A stretch of DNA of 48,729 nt from positions 1 to 48,729 of the forward strand of contig NZ_WMID02000037.1 in the NCBI RefSeq assembly GCF_009711165.2. The letters run 5' to 3'. This DNA is from Flavobacterium sp. MC2016-06 (GTDB lineage: Bacteria; Bacteroidota; Bacteroidia; Flavobacteriales; Flavobacteriaceae). Below the pieces are notes generated by a model. The model ran no database searches, was not told the origin of the DNA, and saw only the letters and a program-made list of their open reading frames with translations. The position numbers and the translations under genes were made by a program. Positions 33,604 to 41,824 of this stretch are shown one piece after another (position 1 is the first letter of the stretch; every line of letters begins with the position of its first letter).

Positions 33604-34260
33604 ATGAGTAAAATTCCGGTTTATTTTATGCCAGGTTTGGCAGCAAGTTCCTCTATTTTTGAAAGAATAAAATTAGACGAATCTCTTTTTGAAATGTGTT
33701 TGTTAGAGTGGGAGATTCCGCTTCCAAAAGAACCTTTATCCGATTATGCACTTCGCATTACTAAAAATATCAAGCATCCAAATCCAGTTTTAATTGGCGT
33801 TTCATTTGGCGGTATTTTAGTTCAGGAAATGGCCAAACATATCGAAGCGCGAAAAGTAATTATTATTTCGAGTGTTAGAAGTAATCTTGAATTTCCTAGA
33901 AGAATGAAAATCGGAAAGACTACAAAAGCCTATAAATTGATTCCAATGCAGCTTTTGCTGAATGTCGAAAAGCTGGCGAAGTTTTCATTTGGAGAAAAAA
34001 TAAACAAACGTATTAAACTCTATGAAAAGTTTCTTTCAGTACGTGATCTTTATTATTTACAATGGGCTGTAGAAACGGTTATTTGCTGGGATAGAGATCA
34101 GGTTGACGAAAAAGTAGTTCATATTCACGGAGACAAAGACGATGTTTTTCCTATAAAATATATCAACAGCTGTATTCTAGTAAAAGGAGGTACTCATATT
34201 ATGATTATCAATAAGTACAAATGGCTTAATGAAAATCTGCCATCTATTATATTAGAATAA
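33604..34260 (+). CDS. Small alpha/beta hydrolase
   Basis: 218 residues, no signal peptide. The nucleophile elbow GVSFGG holds Ser67. The acid is probably Asp180 (HGDKDDVFP) and the base His198 (KGGTHIMI), completing the triad in the usual order. The oxyanion region is FMPGLAASSSIFE near the N-terminus. A lid-like insertion of about 60 residues (100-160) is rich in Lys/Leu. The substrate cannot be predicted. Monocistronic, followed by repeats and a shared terminator. Confidence 0.88.
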   Translation: MSKIPVYFMPGLAASSSIFERIKLDESLFEMCLLEWEIPLPKEPLSDYALRITKNIKHPNPVLIGVSFGGILVQEMAKHIEARKVIIISSVRSNLEFPRRMKIGKTTKAYKLIPMQLLLNVEKLAKFSFGEKINKRIKLYEKFLSVRDLYYLQWAVETVICWDRDQVDEKVVHIHGDKDDVFPIKYINSCILVKGGTHIMIINKYKWLNENLPSIILE

Positions 34261-34305
34261 ATTCCAATTTTTTAAATTCCAAATTCCAATTGTTGGGTTT
34301 TGGAT

Positions 34306-34334
34306 CTTTGTCAAAGTTTAAAACTTTGACAAAG
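34306..34334. repeat. 14-bp inverted repeat CTTTGTCAAAGTTT
   Basis: Arms 34306-34319 and 34321-34334 are exact complements around a single A. It lies next to a TTGCGAGGAACGAAGCAA unit, so several dispersed repeats have accumulated in this gap. Confidence 0.6.
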
Positions 34335-34352
34335 TTGTCACACGCATCGTCT

Positions 34353-34379
34353 TTGCGAGGAACGAAGCAATCACACTAA
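34353..34379 (+). repeat. REP-like unit TTGCGAGGAACGAAGCAA (single copy)
   Basis: An 18-bp unit identical to both arms at 48577-48651. The match with the right arm there extends through CACACTAA (one mismatch in 27). Similar GCGAGGAACGAAGCAAT units are dispersed repeats in many bacterial genomes. Confidence 0.75.
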
Positions 34380-34398
34380 TCCTGAGAAATAAGGATAA

Positions 34399-34438
34399 AA
34401 AAATCCCAAATTCACATTAATTGGAATTTGGGATTTTT
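34399..34438. terminator. Bidirectional terminator between hydrolase and TPR genes
   Basis: AAAAATCCCAAATTC (34399-34413) and its exact complement (34424-34438) form a 15-bp stem with a 10-nt loop and A/T runs at both feet. Confidence 0.85.
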
Positions 34439-34462
34439 TAATATTTGGAATTTAATAAAGAT

Positions 34463-34978
34463 TTAGATTTTCTTCATTTGCTCTTTCATCATTGTAATTT
34501 GTTCTTTCAGCATACCTTGTTTGTCTAATTTCTTAGCTTCATTCAACAAATTGGTAGCTTCAAGTTTTCTTCTGCGTGACATTGCAACTCCAGCAAGGTT
34601 TAATTTAGCAACAGCTAAATCCATATCCATAGATAAACCAAGTTCAATTGCTTTTTTGAAATGTTTCTCCGCTTGGTTGATATTTGTTTGTGATAACATA
34701 ATTCCGTGTAGGTAATTAAAATATCCTTGTTGTTTTCTTACTAATGCACCTTCTGGATTTTTGATATATGAGAGCCATTTTTTAGCGCCTTCAAAGTCTT
34801 GTTTTCTTAATTTAAGGAAAGCTAAAAGGATAAATTCGTTTTTAAAGTAAAGAAAAATTGGAATAGCAGTTAGTAAAATAAGGAAAATACCATTCCCGAT
34901 ATTACTCTCTGTAAATTGCCAAACGCCAGCGACTACAAGAAGTCCGGCCAAAATAAGTTTAATATTTTTATGAAACAT
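34463..34978 (-). CDS. Membrane-anchored TPR protein
   Basis: 171 residues from the ATG at 34978. A longer frame (to 35170) would overlap rpmH and its promoter on the other strand and is rejected. Two N-terminal membrane helices (about 8-22 and 30-48) are followed by helical pairs (about 55-160) with TPR-type spacing (AEKHFKKAIELGLSMDMDLA, AKLNLAGVAMSRRRKLEATNL). TPRs mediate protein contacts; no partner is evident. Its -7 element (TATATTTG, 35001-35008) is divergent from the rpmH promoter. Confidence 0.85.
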   Translation of the reverse strand: MFHKNIKLILAGLLVVAGVWQFTESNIGNGIFLILLTAIPIFLYFKNEFILLAFLKLRKQDFEGAKKWLSYIKNPEGALVRKQQGYFNYLHGIMLSQTNINQAEKHFKKAIELGLSMDMDLAVAKLNLAGVAMSRRRKLEATNLLNEAKKLDKQGMLKEQITMMKEQMKKI

Positions 34979-35000
34979 AATAGATGTATATTTGTGATTG

Positions 35001-35008
35001 CAAATATA
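35001..35008 (-). promoter_or_regulatory. -7 element TATATTTG of the TPR gene
   Basis: Exact TAnnTTTG match on the minus strand, 23 bases upstream of 34978. This placement supports the shorter start. Confidence 0.5.
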
Positions 35009-35042
35009 GTAAAATGAATTAAAAATATTTTTATTAAAGTAC

Positions 35043-35072
35043 TTGCCAGAAAAAAAAGTCTTTGTATATTTG
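35043..35072 (+). promoter_or_regulatory. Promoter of rpmH
   Basis: TTG (35043-35045), 19 nt, TATATTTG (35065-35072): a full consensus match. It leaves a leader of about 66 nt before rpmH. Confidence 0.75.
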
Positions 35073-35145
35073 CACTCGGTTTTGGAATAACGATATTCAA
35101 AAACTAAAAAGAAGAAAATAGACACCATTTTAAAGATACAAAGCA

Positions 35146-35307
35146 ATGAGCAAAAGAACATTTCAACCATCGAAAAGAAAAAGAAGAAATAAGCACGGAT
35201 TTATGGACAGAATGGCTTCTGCGAATGGAAGAAAAGTTCTGGCGCGTAGAAGAGCTAAAGGAAGACATAAATTAACTGTTTCTAGCGAACCTAGACACAA
35301 AAAATAA
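35146..35307 (+). CDS. rpmH: 50S ribosomal protein L34
   Basis: 53 residues, highly basic. [19 protein letters not shown] followed by [19 protein letters not shown] is the L34 signature. The short C-terminal extension after KGRHKLTVS is typical of Bacteroidetes L34. It has a full promoter and a terminator at 35327. The usual partner rnpA is not adjacent. Confidence 0.98.
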
Positions 35308-35326
35308 TGTTTCTATAAACATACAT

Positions 35327-35359
35327 AAGGCGATTACTTTTTTAGTATCGCCTTTTTTT
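35327..35359 (+). terminator. Terminator of rpmH
   Basis: AAGGCGAT (35327-35334) pairs with ATCGCCTT (35347-35354), followed by a T tract. Confidence 0.85.
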
Positions 35360-35453
35360 ATACCTTGTCGGTAAAAAAAGATGCAACATTCTAGTTTTTA
35401 AACCACTACGAATGTTTTTGAATAGAATATAATAACTACACAATACAAATAAA

Positions 35454-38309
35454 ATGCCTAAAGACACATCAATAAAATCAGTTTTAATAATAGGTTCAGG
35501 ACCTATTGTTATTGGTCAAGCTTGCGAATTTGATTATGCAGGATCTCAATCTGCACGTTCTATTCGTGAAGAAGGAATTGAAGTTATCTTAATTAACTCA
35601 AATCCAGCGACTATTATGACCGACCCAAGTATGGCCGATCATATTTATTTGAAACCATTAACGACAAAATCGATTATTGAAATTCTAAAGGAACATCCAC
35701 AAATTGATGCTGTTTTGCCTACAATGGGAGGACAAACAGCTTTAAATTTATGTTTGGAAGCTGATGAAAAAGGAATTTGGCAGGATTTCGGAGTAAAATT
35801 AATTGGAGTTGATGTAAATGCAATTAATATTACTGAAGACAGAGAGCAGTTTAAACAACTTCTTGAAAAAATTAATGTTCCAACTGCGCCTGCAAAAACT
35901 GCTACTTCATATTTAGAAGGAAAAGAAATTGCTCAGGAATTTGGTTTTCCGTTAGTAATTCGTCCATCATTTACACTTGGTGGAACTGGAGCGGCAATTG
36001 TTTACAAAAAAGAAGATTTTGATGAGCTTTTAACTCGTGGTTTAGAAGCGTCTCCAATACATGAAGTTTTAATTGATAAAGCTTTAATGGGATGGAAGGA
36101 ATACGAGTTAGAACTTTTAAGAGATAAAAATGATAATGTTGTAATTATTTGTTCAATCGAAAATATGGATCCAATGGGAATTCATACTGGAGATTCGATT
36201 ACAGTTGCGCCAGCAATGACGTTATCAGACACAACTTTTCAAAAATTACGTGACTATGCCATCTTAATGATGCGTAGTATTGGAAATTTTGCTGGAGGTT
36301 GTAACGTACAATTTGCAGTTTCGCCAGATGAAAAAGAAGATATTGTAGCGATTGAAATCAATCCTCGTGTATCTCGTTCTTCTGCATTGGCATCTAAAGC
36401 AACTGGATATCCAATTGCTAAAATTGCTTCTAAACTAGCTTTAGGATATAATTTAGATGAATTGCAAAATCAAATTACAAAATCTACTTCGGCTCTTTTT
36501 GAACCAACTTTAGATTATGTAATTGTAAAAATTCCACGTTGGAACTTTGATAAATTTGAAGGAGCAGACAGAACTTTAGGACTTCAGATGAAATCTGTTG
36601 GTGAAGTTATGGGAATCGGGCGTTCTTTTCAAGAAGCATTACACAAAGCAACTCAATCTTTAGAAATTAAACGTAACGGTTTAGGTGCCGACGGAAAAGG
36701 ATATAAAAACTACGAACAAATTATCGAGAAACTAACTTTTGCAAGTTGGGATCGTGTTTTTGTAATTTATGATGCAATTGCAATGGGAATTCCGTTGAGT
36801 CGTATTCATGAAATTACAAAAATCGATATGTGGTTCTTGAAACAATATGAAGAGCTTTATATTTTAGAAAAAGAAATTTCTAACTATAAAGTAACTAATC
36901 TTCCTAAAGAGCTTTTACTTGAAGCGAAACAAAAAGGTTTTGCCGACAGACAAATTGCTCACATGATGAATTGTCTTGAAAGTGAAGTGCATACTTTACG
37001 TGAGAAAATGAATGTAAATCGTGTATTTAAATTGGTAGATACTTGTGCTGCCGAGTTTAAAGCAAAAACACCTTATTACTATTCTACTTTTGAGGCTGAA
37101 ATCGAAAAAGCAAACGGAGAACGTTACGTAGATAACGAAAGTGTTGTGACGGAGAAGAAAAAAATCATCGTTTTAGGTTCTGGACCAAACAGAATTGGAC
37201 AAGGAATTGAGTTTGATTATTCTTGTGTGCACGGAGTTTTAGCGGCAAAAGAATGCGGTTACGAAACTATCATGATCAACTGTAATCCAGAAACAGTTTC
37301 GACTGATTTTGATACAGCGGATAAATTATACTTCGAGCCGGTTTTCTGGGAACATATATATGATATCATTCAACACGAAAAACCAGAAGGTGTAATTGTA
37401 CAACTTGGTGGGCAAACAGCGTTGAAATTGGCTGAGAAACTTTCTAAATACGGAGTAAAAATCATCGGAACTAGTTTTGATGCACTTGATTTAGCTGAAG
37501 ATAGAGGACGTTTTTCTGAACTATTGACTGAATTACACATTCCTTTCCCACAATTCGGAATTGCTGAAACAGCTGACGAAGCTTCTGCTTTAGCAGATAC
37601 TTTAGACTTCCCATTATTAATTCGTCCTTCTTATGTATTAGGAGGTCAGGGAATGAAAATTGTAATCAACAAAAAAGAATTAGAAGAGCACGTTATCAAT
37701 TTATTGAAAACGATTCCAGGGAATAAATTACTTCTAGATCATTATTTAGCCGGAGCAATCGAGGCGGAAGCAGATGCAATTTGTGATGCTGATGGTAATG
37801 TTTACATCATCGGAATTATGGAACATATTGAACCTTGCGGTGTTCACTCTGGAGATAGTAATGCAACATTGCCTCCTTTTAACTTAGGAGAATTTGTAAT
37901 GCAGCAGATAAAAGATCATACGGAGAAAATTGCGAGAGCTTTAAAAACGGTTGGTTTAATCAATATTCAGTTTGCGATAAAAGACGATACCGTTTATATT
38001 ATCGAGGCAAATCCTAGAGCTTCTAGAACAGTGCCATTTATTGCAAAAGCATACGGAGAACCTTATGTAAACTACGCTACAAAAGTAATGTTAGGACATA
38101 ATAAAGTAACAGACTTTGATTTCAATCCGCAATTAAAAGGATTTGCGATCAAGCAGCCGGTTTTCTCTTTCAGTAAATTCCATAATGTAAACAAAGCATT
38201 AGGACCAGAAATGAAGTCAACAGGAGAAAGCATCTTGTTTATTGATGATCTTAAAGATGACCAATTCTACGAATTGTACTCAAGAAGAAAAATGTATTTG
38301 AGTAAATAA
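35454..38309 (+). CDS. carB: Carbamoyl-phosphate synthase large subunit, lacking the allosteric domain
   Basis: 951 residues. CarB makes carbamoyl phosphate from glutamine-derived ammonia, bicarbonate and two ATP, for pyrimidines and arginine. Both ATP-grasp halves are complete: first half IGSGPIVIGQACEFDYAGSQ, RPSFTLGGTG, EINPRVSRSSALASKATGYP; oligomerisation region about 400-550; second half LGSGPNRIGQGIEFDYSCVH, RPSYVLGGQGM, EANPRASRTVPFIAKAYG. The protein stops shortly after LGPEMKSTGES. E. coli CarB (1073 residues) continues for about 130 residues as the MGS-like domain that binds UMP and ornithine. That domain is absent. carA is not in the window. The natural stop shows no frameshift. 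Confidence 0.97.
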   Translation: MPKDTSIKSVLIIGSGPIVIGQACEFDYAGSQSARSIREEGIEVILINSNPATIMTDPSMADHIYLKPLTTKSIIEILKEHPQIDAVLPTMGGQTALNLCLEADEKGIWQDFGVKLIGVDVNAINITEDREQFKQLLEKINVPTAPAKTATSYLEGKEIAQEFGFPLVIRPSFTLGGTGAAIVYKKEDFDELLTRGLEASPIHEVLIDKALMGWKEYELELLRDKNDNVVIICSIENMDPMGIHTGDSITVAPAMTLSDTTFQKLRDYAILMMRSIGNFAGGCNVQFAVSPDEKEDIVAIEINPRVSRSSALASKATGYPIAKIASKLALGYNLDELQNQITKSTSALFEPTLDYVIVKIPRWNFDKFEGADRTLGLQMKSVGEVMGIGRSFQEALHKATQSLEIKRNGLGADGKGYKNYEQIIEKLTFASWDRVFVIYDAIAMGIPLSRIHEITKIDMWFLKQYEELYILEKEISNYKVTNLPKELLLEAKQKGFADRQIAHMMNCLESEVHTLREKMNVNRVFKLVDTCAAEFKAKTPYYYSTFEAEIEKANGERYVDNESVVTEKKKIIVLGSGPNRIGQGIEFDYSCVHGVLAAKECGYETIMINCNPETVSTDFDTADKLYFEPVFWEHIYDIIQHEKPEGVIVQLGGQTALKLAEKLSKYGVKIIGTSFDALDLAEDRGRFSELLTELHIPFPQFGIAETADEASALADTLDFPLLIRPSYVLGGQGMKIVINKKELEEHVINLLKTIPGNKLLLDHYLAGAIEAEADAICDADGNVYIIGIMEHIEPCGVHSGDSNATLPPFNLGEFVMQQIKDHTEKIARALKTVGLINIQFAIKDDTVYIIEANPRASRTVPFIAKAYGEPYVNYATKVMLGHNKVTDFDFNPQLKGFAIKQPVFSFSKFHNVNKALGPEMKSTGESILFIDDLKDDQFYELYSRRKMYLSK

Positions 38310-38328
38310 TTGCTCAAATCCAGATATA

Positions 38329-38358
38329 AAAAAAGCTCCAAGTAATTGGAGCTTTTTT
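38329..38358. terminator. Terminator between carB and the convergent lipoprotein gene
   Basis: AAAAAAGCTCCA (38329-38340) pairs exactly with TGGAGCTTTTTT (38347-38358), 6-nt loop, T/A tracts on both sides. It can serve both convergent genes. Confidence 0.88.
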
Positions 38359-38375
38359 GTTTTTATTTCGTTTGA

Positions 38376-38918
38376 TTAATTTCCAGTATCGTATTTATAA
38401 TTAAAAGTACCATTAGTTACTTTTGTTGTAATAGGATTAGAAGTACTAATTGGTTTTGAATCATCTTCAACACAATTAAAAGAGAATGTTCCTGCTACCG
38501 TTTTAGCGCTTAAATCTACTGAAGTTATAGATAAACTACCTTCAATTGGGTATTGAGAATTTGTTCCTTTACTATTATAAGACATTTCAATTTGTGTTTT
38601 AGAAGCATCATAAGTAATTTTTGTAATAGGATAAGTCCCAATTTTTAGATCGCTTCTTTTAATGTAAAGTCTAATTTCGTCAATTAAATTTTTTCTACCT
38701 GCTAATTGAATGTATTCTGTTGCAGGATAATAAGTGAATAATGGTTTTGTAGCATAATCTGAGTTGTATGGATTATTCATTTCCCATAATGTGCCGTCAA
38801 CTTTTGCAGTCATAGCAAATTTTGATGATGATCCAGGATCCTCTGAAATATTGTCATCACTAGAGCAGCTGTTTAAAGCTAGAATTAAAAAAAGAAACAG
38901 GATTTTTGGTGTTTTCAT
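38376..38918 (-). CDS. Small surface-type lipoprotein (DUF6252-like)
   Basis: 180 residues. Lipidation at Cys18 (LNSC) is followed by SSDDNISED, the acidic stretch associated with surface export of Bacteroidetes lipoproteins. The mature part is beta-rich, with FAMTAKVDGTLWEMNN resembling the start of DUF6252 proteins and a repeated strand-turn pattern (GTYPITKITYDAS, GTFSFNCVEDD). Family assignment is tentative and the function unknown. A -7 element (TACTTTTG) lies at 38943-38950. Confidence 0.85.
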   Translation of the reverse strand: MKTPKILFLFLILALNSCSSDDNISEDPGSSSKFAMTAKVDGTLWEMNNPYNSDYATKPLFTYYPATEYIQLAGRKNLIDEIRLYIKRSDLKIGTYPITKITYDASKTQIEMSYNSKGTNSQYPIEGSLSITSVDLSAKTVAGTFSFNCVEDDSKPISTSNPITTKVTNGTFNYKYDTGN

Positions 38919-38942
38919 TACTTTGATTTATGGATTAAAATC

Positions 38943-38950
38943 CAAAAGTA
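38943..38950 (-). promoter_or_regulatory. -7 element TACTTTTG of the lipoprotein gene
   Basis: Exact TAnnTTTG match on the minus strand, 25 bases upstream of 38918. An inverted repeat, TTACGTT/AACGTAA (38972-38987), lies at about the -33 to -45 position and could be an operator. Confidence 0.4.
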
Positions 38951-38996
38951 GATAAACAATTGTAATCCATTTTACGTTAAAACGTAATGCAGCAAT

Positions 38997-39025
38997 AAAA
39001 AAAACTCCATTTAGGAGTTTTTTTT
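38997..39025 (-). terminator. Terminator of the YiaA-like gene
   Basis: AAAAAACTCC and GGAGTTTTTT stem with a 5-nt loop, 17 bp past the stop of the gene ending at 39042. Confidence 0.75.
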
Positions 39026-39041
39026 ATTGGTTGTATTTATT

Positions 39042-39440
39042 TTATTCGTTTTGGCTTATCGACATATTGTCTCTAGTATTCTTTTGAACAGAAATAGCCC
39101 CAAACAACGCTAATAAAAAAGCAAAAGCATAAAAACCTTTTTCACTAGGAAGAATAGTAGCATTCCAAAGTCCAACGGTTAGTAATACAATTGATAAAAG
39201 CGTTCCGAACCAGCAAATACCGTAGTAAATATCGGTTACAGGAAGTTTTTCTAATCTGTCTCTAACACTTTTTTGCAGTGAGACTACAGCAAAAAGGCCA
39301 AACATTAAAACAGTAAAATAATACCCTTTTTCGTTCAGTAACATTTCTGCTCTAGCAAGTCCAACAATAAATCCTACTGTTCCCGCTCCAAGAGCTACCC
39401 AAGATGCCGCTATAAAGGCATTAGACGTTTTTTGTACCAT
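39042..39440 (-). CDS. YiaA/YiaB-family inner-membrane protein
   Basis: 132 residues with four membrane helices arranged as two similar pairs. The repeated motif is FxxxxMFGLFAVVSLQKSVRDR in the first half and FAFLLALFGAISVQKNTRDN in the second. This two-helix duplication is the YiaA/B domain. The role in E. coli is unknown. It starts 14 bp after the stop of the DUF2459 gene on the same strand, so the two are probably co-transcribed. Confidence 0.9.
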   Translation of the reverse strand: MVQKTSNAFIAASWVALGAGTVGFIVGLARAEMLLNEKGYYFTVLMFGLFAVVSLQKSVRDRLEKLPVTDIYYGICWFGTLLSIVLLTVGLWNATILPSEKGFYAFAFLLALFGAISVQKNTRDNMSISQNE

Positions 39441-39454
39441 GTTTTATATTGATT

Positions 39455-40147
39455 TTATTTGTATTTCGAAAAAATAGGAGAATCCATAGGAGTCCAAAAA
39501 CAGCATTTCTGTCCACAAGATTTCAAACCGCTGTTTGCCCAAGTGTTGCAAGTATGAAGTATGCTGTAACTTCCGTTTGCTTCATAAAATGCATCTGTTC
39601 TGCCATAATTTGCATCGGTTTTTATGGCTAAGAAATTTCCAGAAGCATCTTTTTGGAAACTATTGGTAATATAAGTAATTAAACGATTGTATTGTTCCTT
39701 GCTTATCATCATCGATTTACAGTCATCGCCCAATCGCATCTGTCTGTAATAAGTGGCATGAATTGCTGTTGTACTTAAGCCTGTTGCAGCTTTAAGAGCA
39801 ACAGAAGCTTTTAGGTCAGACCATTCGGGAGTTTCTAAATAAAACCCTTTGTCGCCCCAGCCCATAGCAATATATTTATAAGTAGAGTCTGCAACTTTGG
39901 TATTTTTAAATAGAATTTGTTTACTCCAATCTATTTGATCTGTTTTTGCCGGCATTACAAGATCGGTATGAACACCGTTTGTAAGGATAAAGATTTCGAC
40001 TTCAGGTTTTGTGTCGGCTTCCTTGTCAACAGTTATTTTTGAAAGTGTAAAGGCTGTTGCTGCGTAGAATAAAATAAATCCTAAAAAGAATAAGATTGAT
40101 TTTAAAAGAATTTTAAGAGCTTTTTTCAAAGTGAATTTATTGGTCAT
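39455..40147 (-). CDS. DUF2459 (TIGR02117-type) membrane-anchored protein
   Basis: 230 residues. One N-terminal membrane helix (about 14-34) precedes a soluble periplasmic domain with VHTDLVMPAKTDQIDWS, YIAMGWGDKGFYLETPEW and a later CNTWANSGLKSCGQKCCFWTP split over two strands. The conserved Gly-Trp-Gly-Asp and the His-Thr pair mark the family, whose role is not established; a papain-like or NlpC-like fold has been suggested for related proteins, with Cys in CNTW a candidate nucleophile (inference). Two -7 elements lie upstream (40155-40162 and 40181-40188). Confidence 0.87.
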   Translation of the reverse strand: MTNKFTLKKALKILLKSILFFLGFILFYAATAFTLSKITVDKEADTKPEVEIFILTNGVHTDLVMPAKTDQIDWSKQILFKNTKVADSTYKYIAMGWGDKGFYLETPEWSDLKASVALKAATGLSTTAIHATYYRQMRLGDDCKSMMISKEQYNRLITYITNSFQKDASGNFLAIKTDANYGRTDAFYEANGSYSILHTCNTWANSGLKSCGQKCCFWTPMDSPIFSKYK

Positions 40148-40154
40148 GATTTTT

Positions 40155-40188
40155 CAAATTTAGTTAAAATAAACTCATATCAAAATTA
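40155..40188 (-). promoter_or_regulatory. Two tandem -7 elements of the DUF2459 gene
   Basis: TAAATTTG (40155-40162) and TAATTTTG (40181-40188) on the minus strand are both exact TAnnTTTG matches. The nearer one would give an almost leaderless mRNA, so the farther one is the better candidate. Confidence 0.4.
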
Positions 40189-40228
40189 GAACCAGAAAAT
40201 TTATAAAGAAAAATCTTTTTAAATCTAA

Positions 40229-40265
40229 AACTGAGAAAAGCCCCAAATTGGAGCTTTTCTCAGTT
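40229..40265 (-). terminator. Terminator of the sigma/DUF4252 operon
   Basis: AACTGAGAAAAGC (40229-40241) pairs with GCTTTTCTCAGTT (40253-40265), 11-nt loop, followed by TTTTAG on the minus strand. It lies 14 bp past the last DUF4252 gene. Confidence 0.75.
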
Positions 40266-40278
40266 GTTAAAGTAAGAT

Positions 40279-40818
40279 TTATTTTTTAATCAGTTGTTCT
40301 AAAGGCTTCAATTGATCCATGTTGATTTTAGATTGCTGTAAAACCGACATTAAAGTCATTATGTTATTCGGATTCATGTTTTTGCCTAAAACACGCACTA
40401 CTGCAAAACCGTTTTCTTTTCTGTTAGCAAAAATTACAAATTCTTCAATGTTTTCGTCAGTACCAACATAACTTATAGAAGCGCCTTCTTTGCCAGAACC
40501 AAACTTCATTAACTGCTGGTATTTTGGATTTTTTAAAATCGCATTTACTTTTGTTCTTTCTGTTTCAAACTCAGCCTTATTTTTGTCATTTGCTTTAAAA
40601 GCCAGAATGTTCATTTTGTCAAAAGAATTTAAAGCTTCTGTTTGTGCTGCAGATAATTTTGCTTTTTCTAAGTTCAAAATACTAGGCGAAACATCAAGAG
40701 CAATAAAGTTTTTATTATCTGTATTTTCTACAAAATATTTTTGCAATGATGGCTCAGAATTACAACTTATTAAAGTTAATAAAACTAAAAGTACTGAGGT
40801 AAAGACGCTGGTTTTCAT
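40279..40818 (-). CDS. DUF4252 lipoprotein
   Basis: 179 residues with lipidation at Cys19 (LISC). The DUF4252 domain covers about 28-175: a region with SPSILNLEKAKLSAAQTEAL, ISYVGTDENIEEFVIFANRK and GFAVVRVLGKNMNPNNIMTL. The family is nearly confined to Bacteroidetes; function unknown. It directly follows another DUF4252 gene (1 bp gap) in an operon headed by an ECF sigma factor, so it is probably exported and envelope-related. Confidence 0.88.
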   Translation of the reverse strand: MKTSVFTSVLLVLLTLISCNSEPSLQKYFVENTDNKNFIALDVSPSILNLEKAKLSAAQTEALNSFDKMNILAFKANDKNKAEFETERTKVNAILKNPKYQQLMKFGSGKEGASISYVGTDENIEEFVIFANRKENGFAVVRVLGKNMNPNNIMTLMSVLQQSKINMDQLKPLEQLIKK

Positions 40819-40819
40819 A

Positions 40820-41347
40820 TTATCTTTTGCCTTTAGAGGCTTTTTTTAAGTCAGAACCACCAGGAAGTTGCATTTTATCTGTAAGTACAGAAATCTCGTT
40901 TAAATCAAAATTACCAGTTAGAGATAACAAAACACTATCTTCATTTTTAGTACCGTCAATATACATTAGTAATTCTTTTACCTGCGTATCGCTGGCTCCA
41001 GATTTTACCAAAATTCTAATGTTTTTACCGCTGTCGTTTACTCGCATTAATTCTTCAAGACCAGCTGTTTTTACATATTTATCAGCAGTAGCTTTCATAT
41101 CAGCTTCTACCTTAGGATTTTTTGTGGTAAACACTTTCAAGTAATCTAATTTTTTAATCAGATTAATGTACTGCTGTGTTTCTTTATCAGTAGCATCAAC
41201 TTTTACTTTGCTCATTAAATCGAACATTTTTTTGTTTACAATTACTGAAGTTACATCGTCTTGACCGTCAAATTTGTCAAAAGCTCCTTGAGCATAAAAT
41301 GCATTACTTACTAATGCGAAAACTATTGTTAGGATGAAATTTTTCAT
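40820..41347 (-). CDS. DUF4252 secreted protein
   Basis: 175 residues. Signal peptide 1-19 (SNAFYAQ) without a lipobox, so probably periplasmic, unlike its neighbour. The domain (about 22-165) has DVTSVIVNKKMFDLMSKV, then KNIRILVKSGASDTQVKELL and SVLLSLTGNFDLNEISVLTD. The two DUF4252 genes likely arose by duplication, one keeping a lipid anchor and one not. It follows the probable anti-sigma gene by 15 bp. Confidence 0.88.
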   Translation of the reverse strand: MKNFILTIVFALVSNAFYAQGAFDKFDGQDDVTSVIVNKKMFDLMSKVKVDATDKETQQYINLIKKLDYLKVFTTKNPKVEADMKATADKYVKTAGLEELMRVNDSGKNIRILVKSGASDTQVKELLMYIDGTKNEDSVLLSLTGNFDLNEISVLTDKMQLPGGSDLKKASKGKR

Positions 41348-41362
41348 TTTGATTGATTTTAA

Positions 41363-41824
41363 TTATTGTTTAAAAATTCTGTTTTTTGATTGTTCGTATT
41401 CGTTAATGTATTGTACACTTCCTATACCTACATTTACATTGTTAGACAATAGAGCCAAAGCTTTTTGCGTTGCCGCTAAGGCTTCTTCAGGATTGTCGTA
41501 GGTTCCTAATTCAGATTGCACTGCAACTTGCTGAGTTGCGTTTTTGTCGCTCACATAAAAATAGGTTCCAATTCCTAGTAAAACAACAGCAGAAGCTGCA
41601 ATAGATAACCACGCTACGTTTCGTTTTTTAGTTTGTAGTGGAATTTCTTGCGTCGATTTTTGTTCTTTTACTTGAGAGAAATATCCAAACATTGGTTTGT
41701 ACTGCTCCAAATGCTGCGCAACATCTGATGAAGAAAAGTATTCTTTTAATTCTTTTTCTTCGGCAATAGAAGTTTCTCCCTGAAAGTATTTTTCTAATAT
41801 ATATTCTATTTTACTTAATTCCAT
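41363..41824 (-). CDS. Probable membrane anti-sigma factor
   Basis: 153 residues. A cytoplasmic N-terminal helical part (1-70; LEKYFQGETSIAEEKELKEY) is followed by one membrane helix (about 72-90, WLSIAASAVVLLGIGTYFYV) and a short periplasmic tail. The layout and the 14-bp overlap with the preceding ECF sigma gene are those of an anti-sigma factor. The N-terminal EKYFxGETSxxEExxLxxYF motif is common in Bacteroidetes proteins of this position. No HxxxCxxC zinc motif. Function is inferred from context. Confidence 0.78.
   Translation of the reverse strand: MELSKIEYILEKYFQGETSIAEEKELKEYFSSSDVAQHLEQYKPMFGYFSQVKEQKSTQEIPLQTKKRNVAWLSIAASAVVLLGIGTYFYVSDKNATQQVAVQSELGTYDNPEEALAATQKALALLSNNVNVGIGSVQYINEYEQSKNRIFKQ

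Noticed and set aside
34979..35170. 64-residue N-terminal extension of the TPR protein
   Set aside because: It would run antisense through the start of rpmH and both promoters. The -7 element at 35001-35008 fits the start at 34978.
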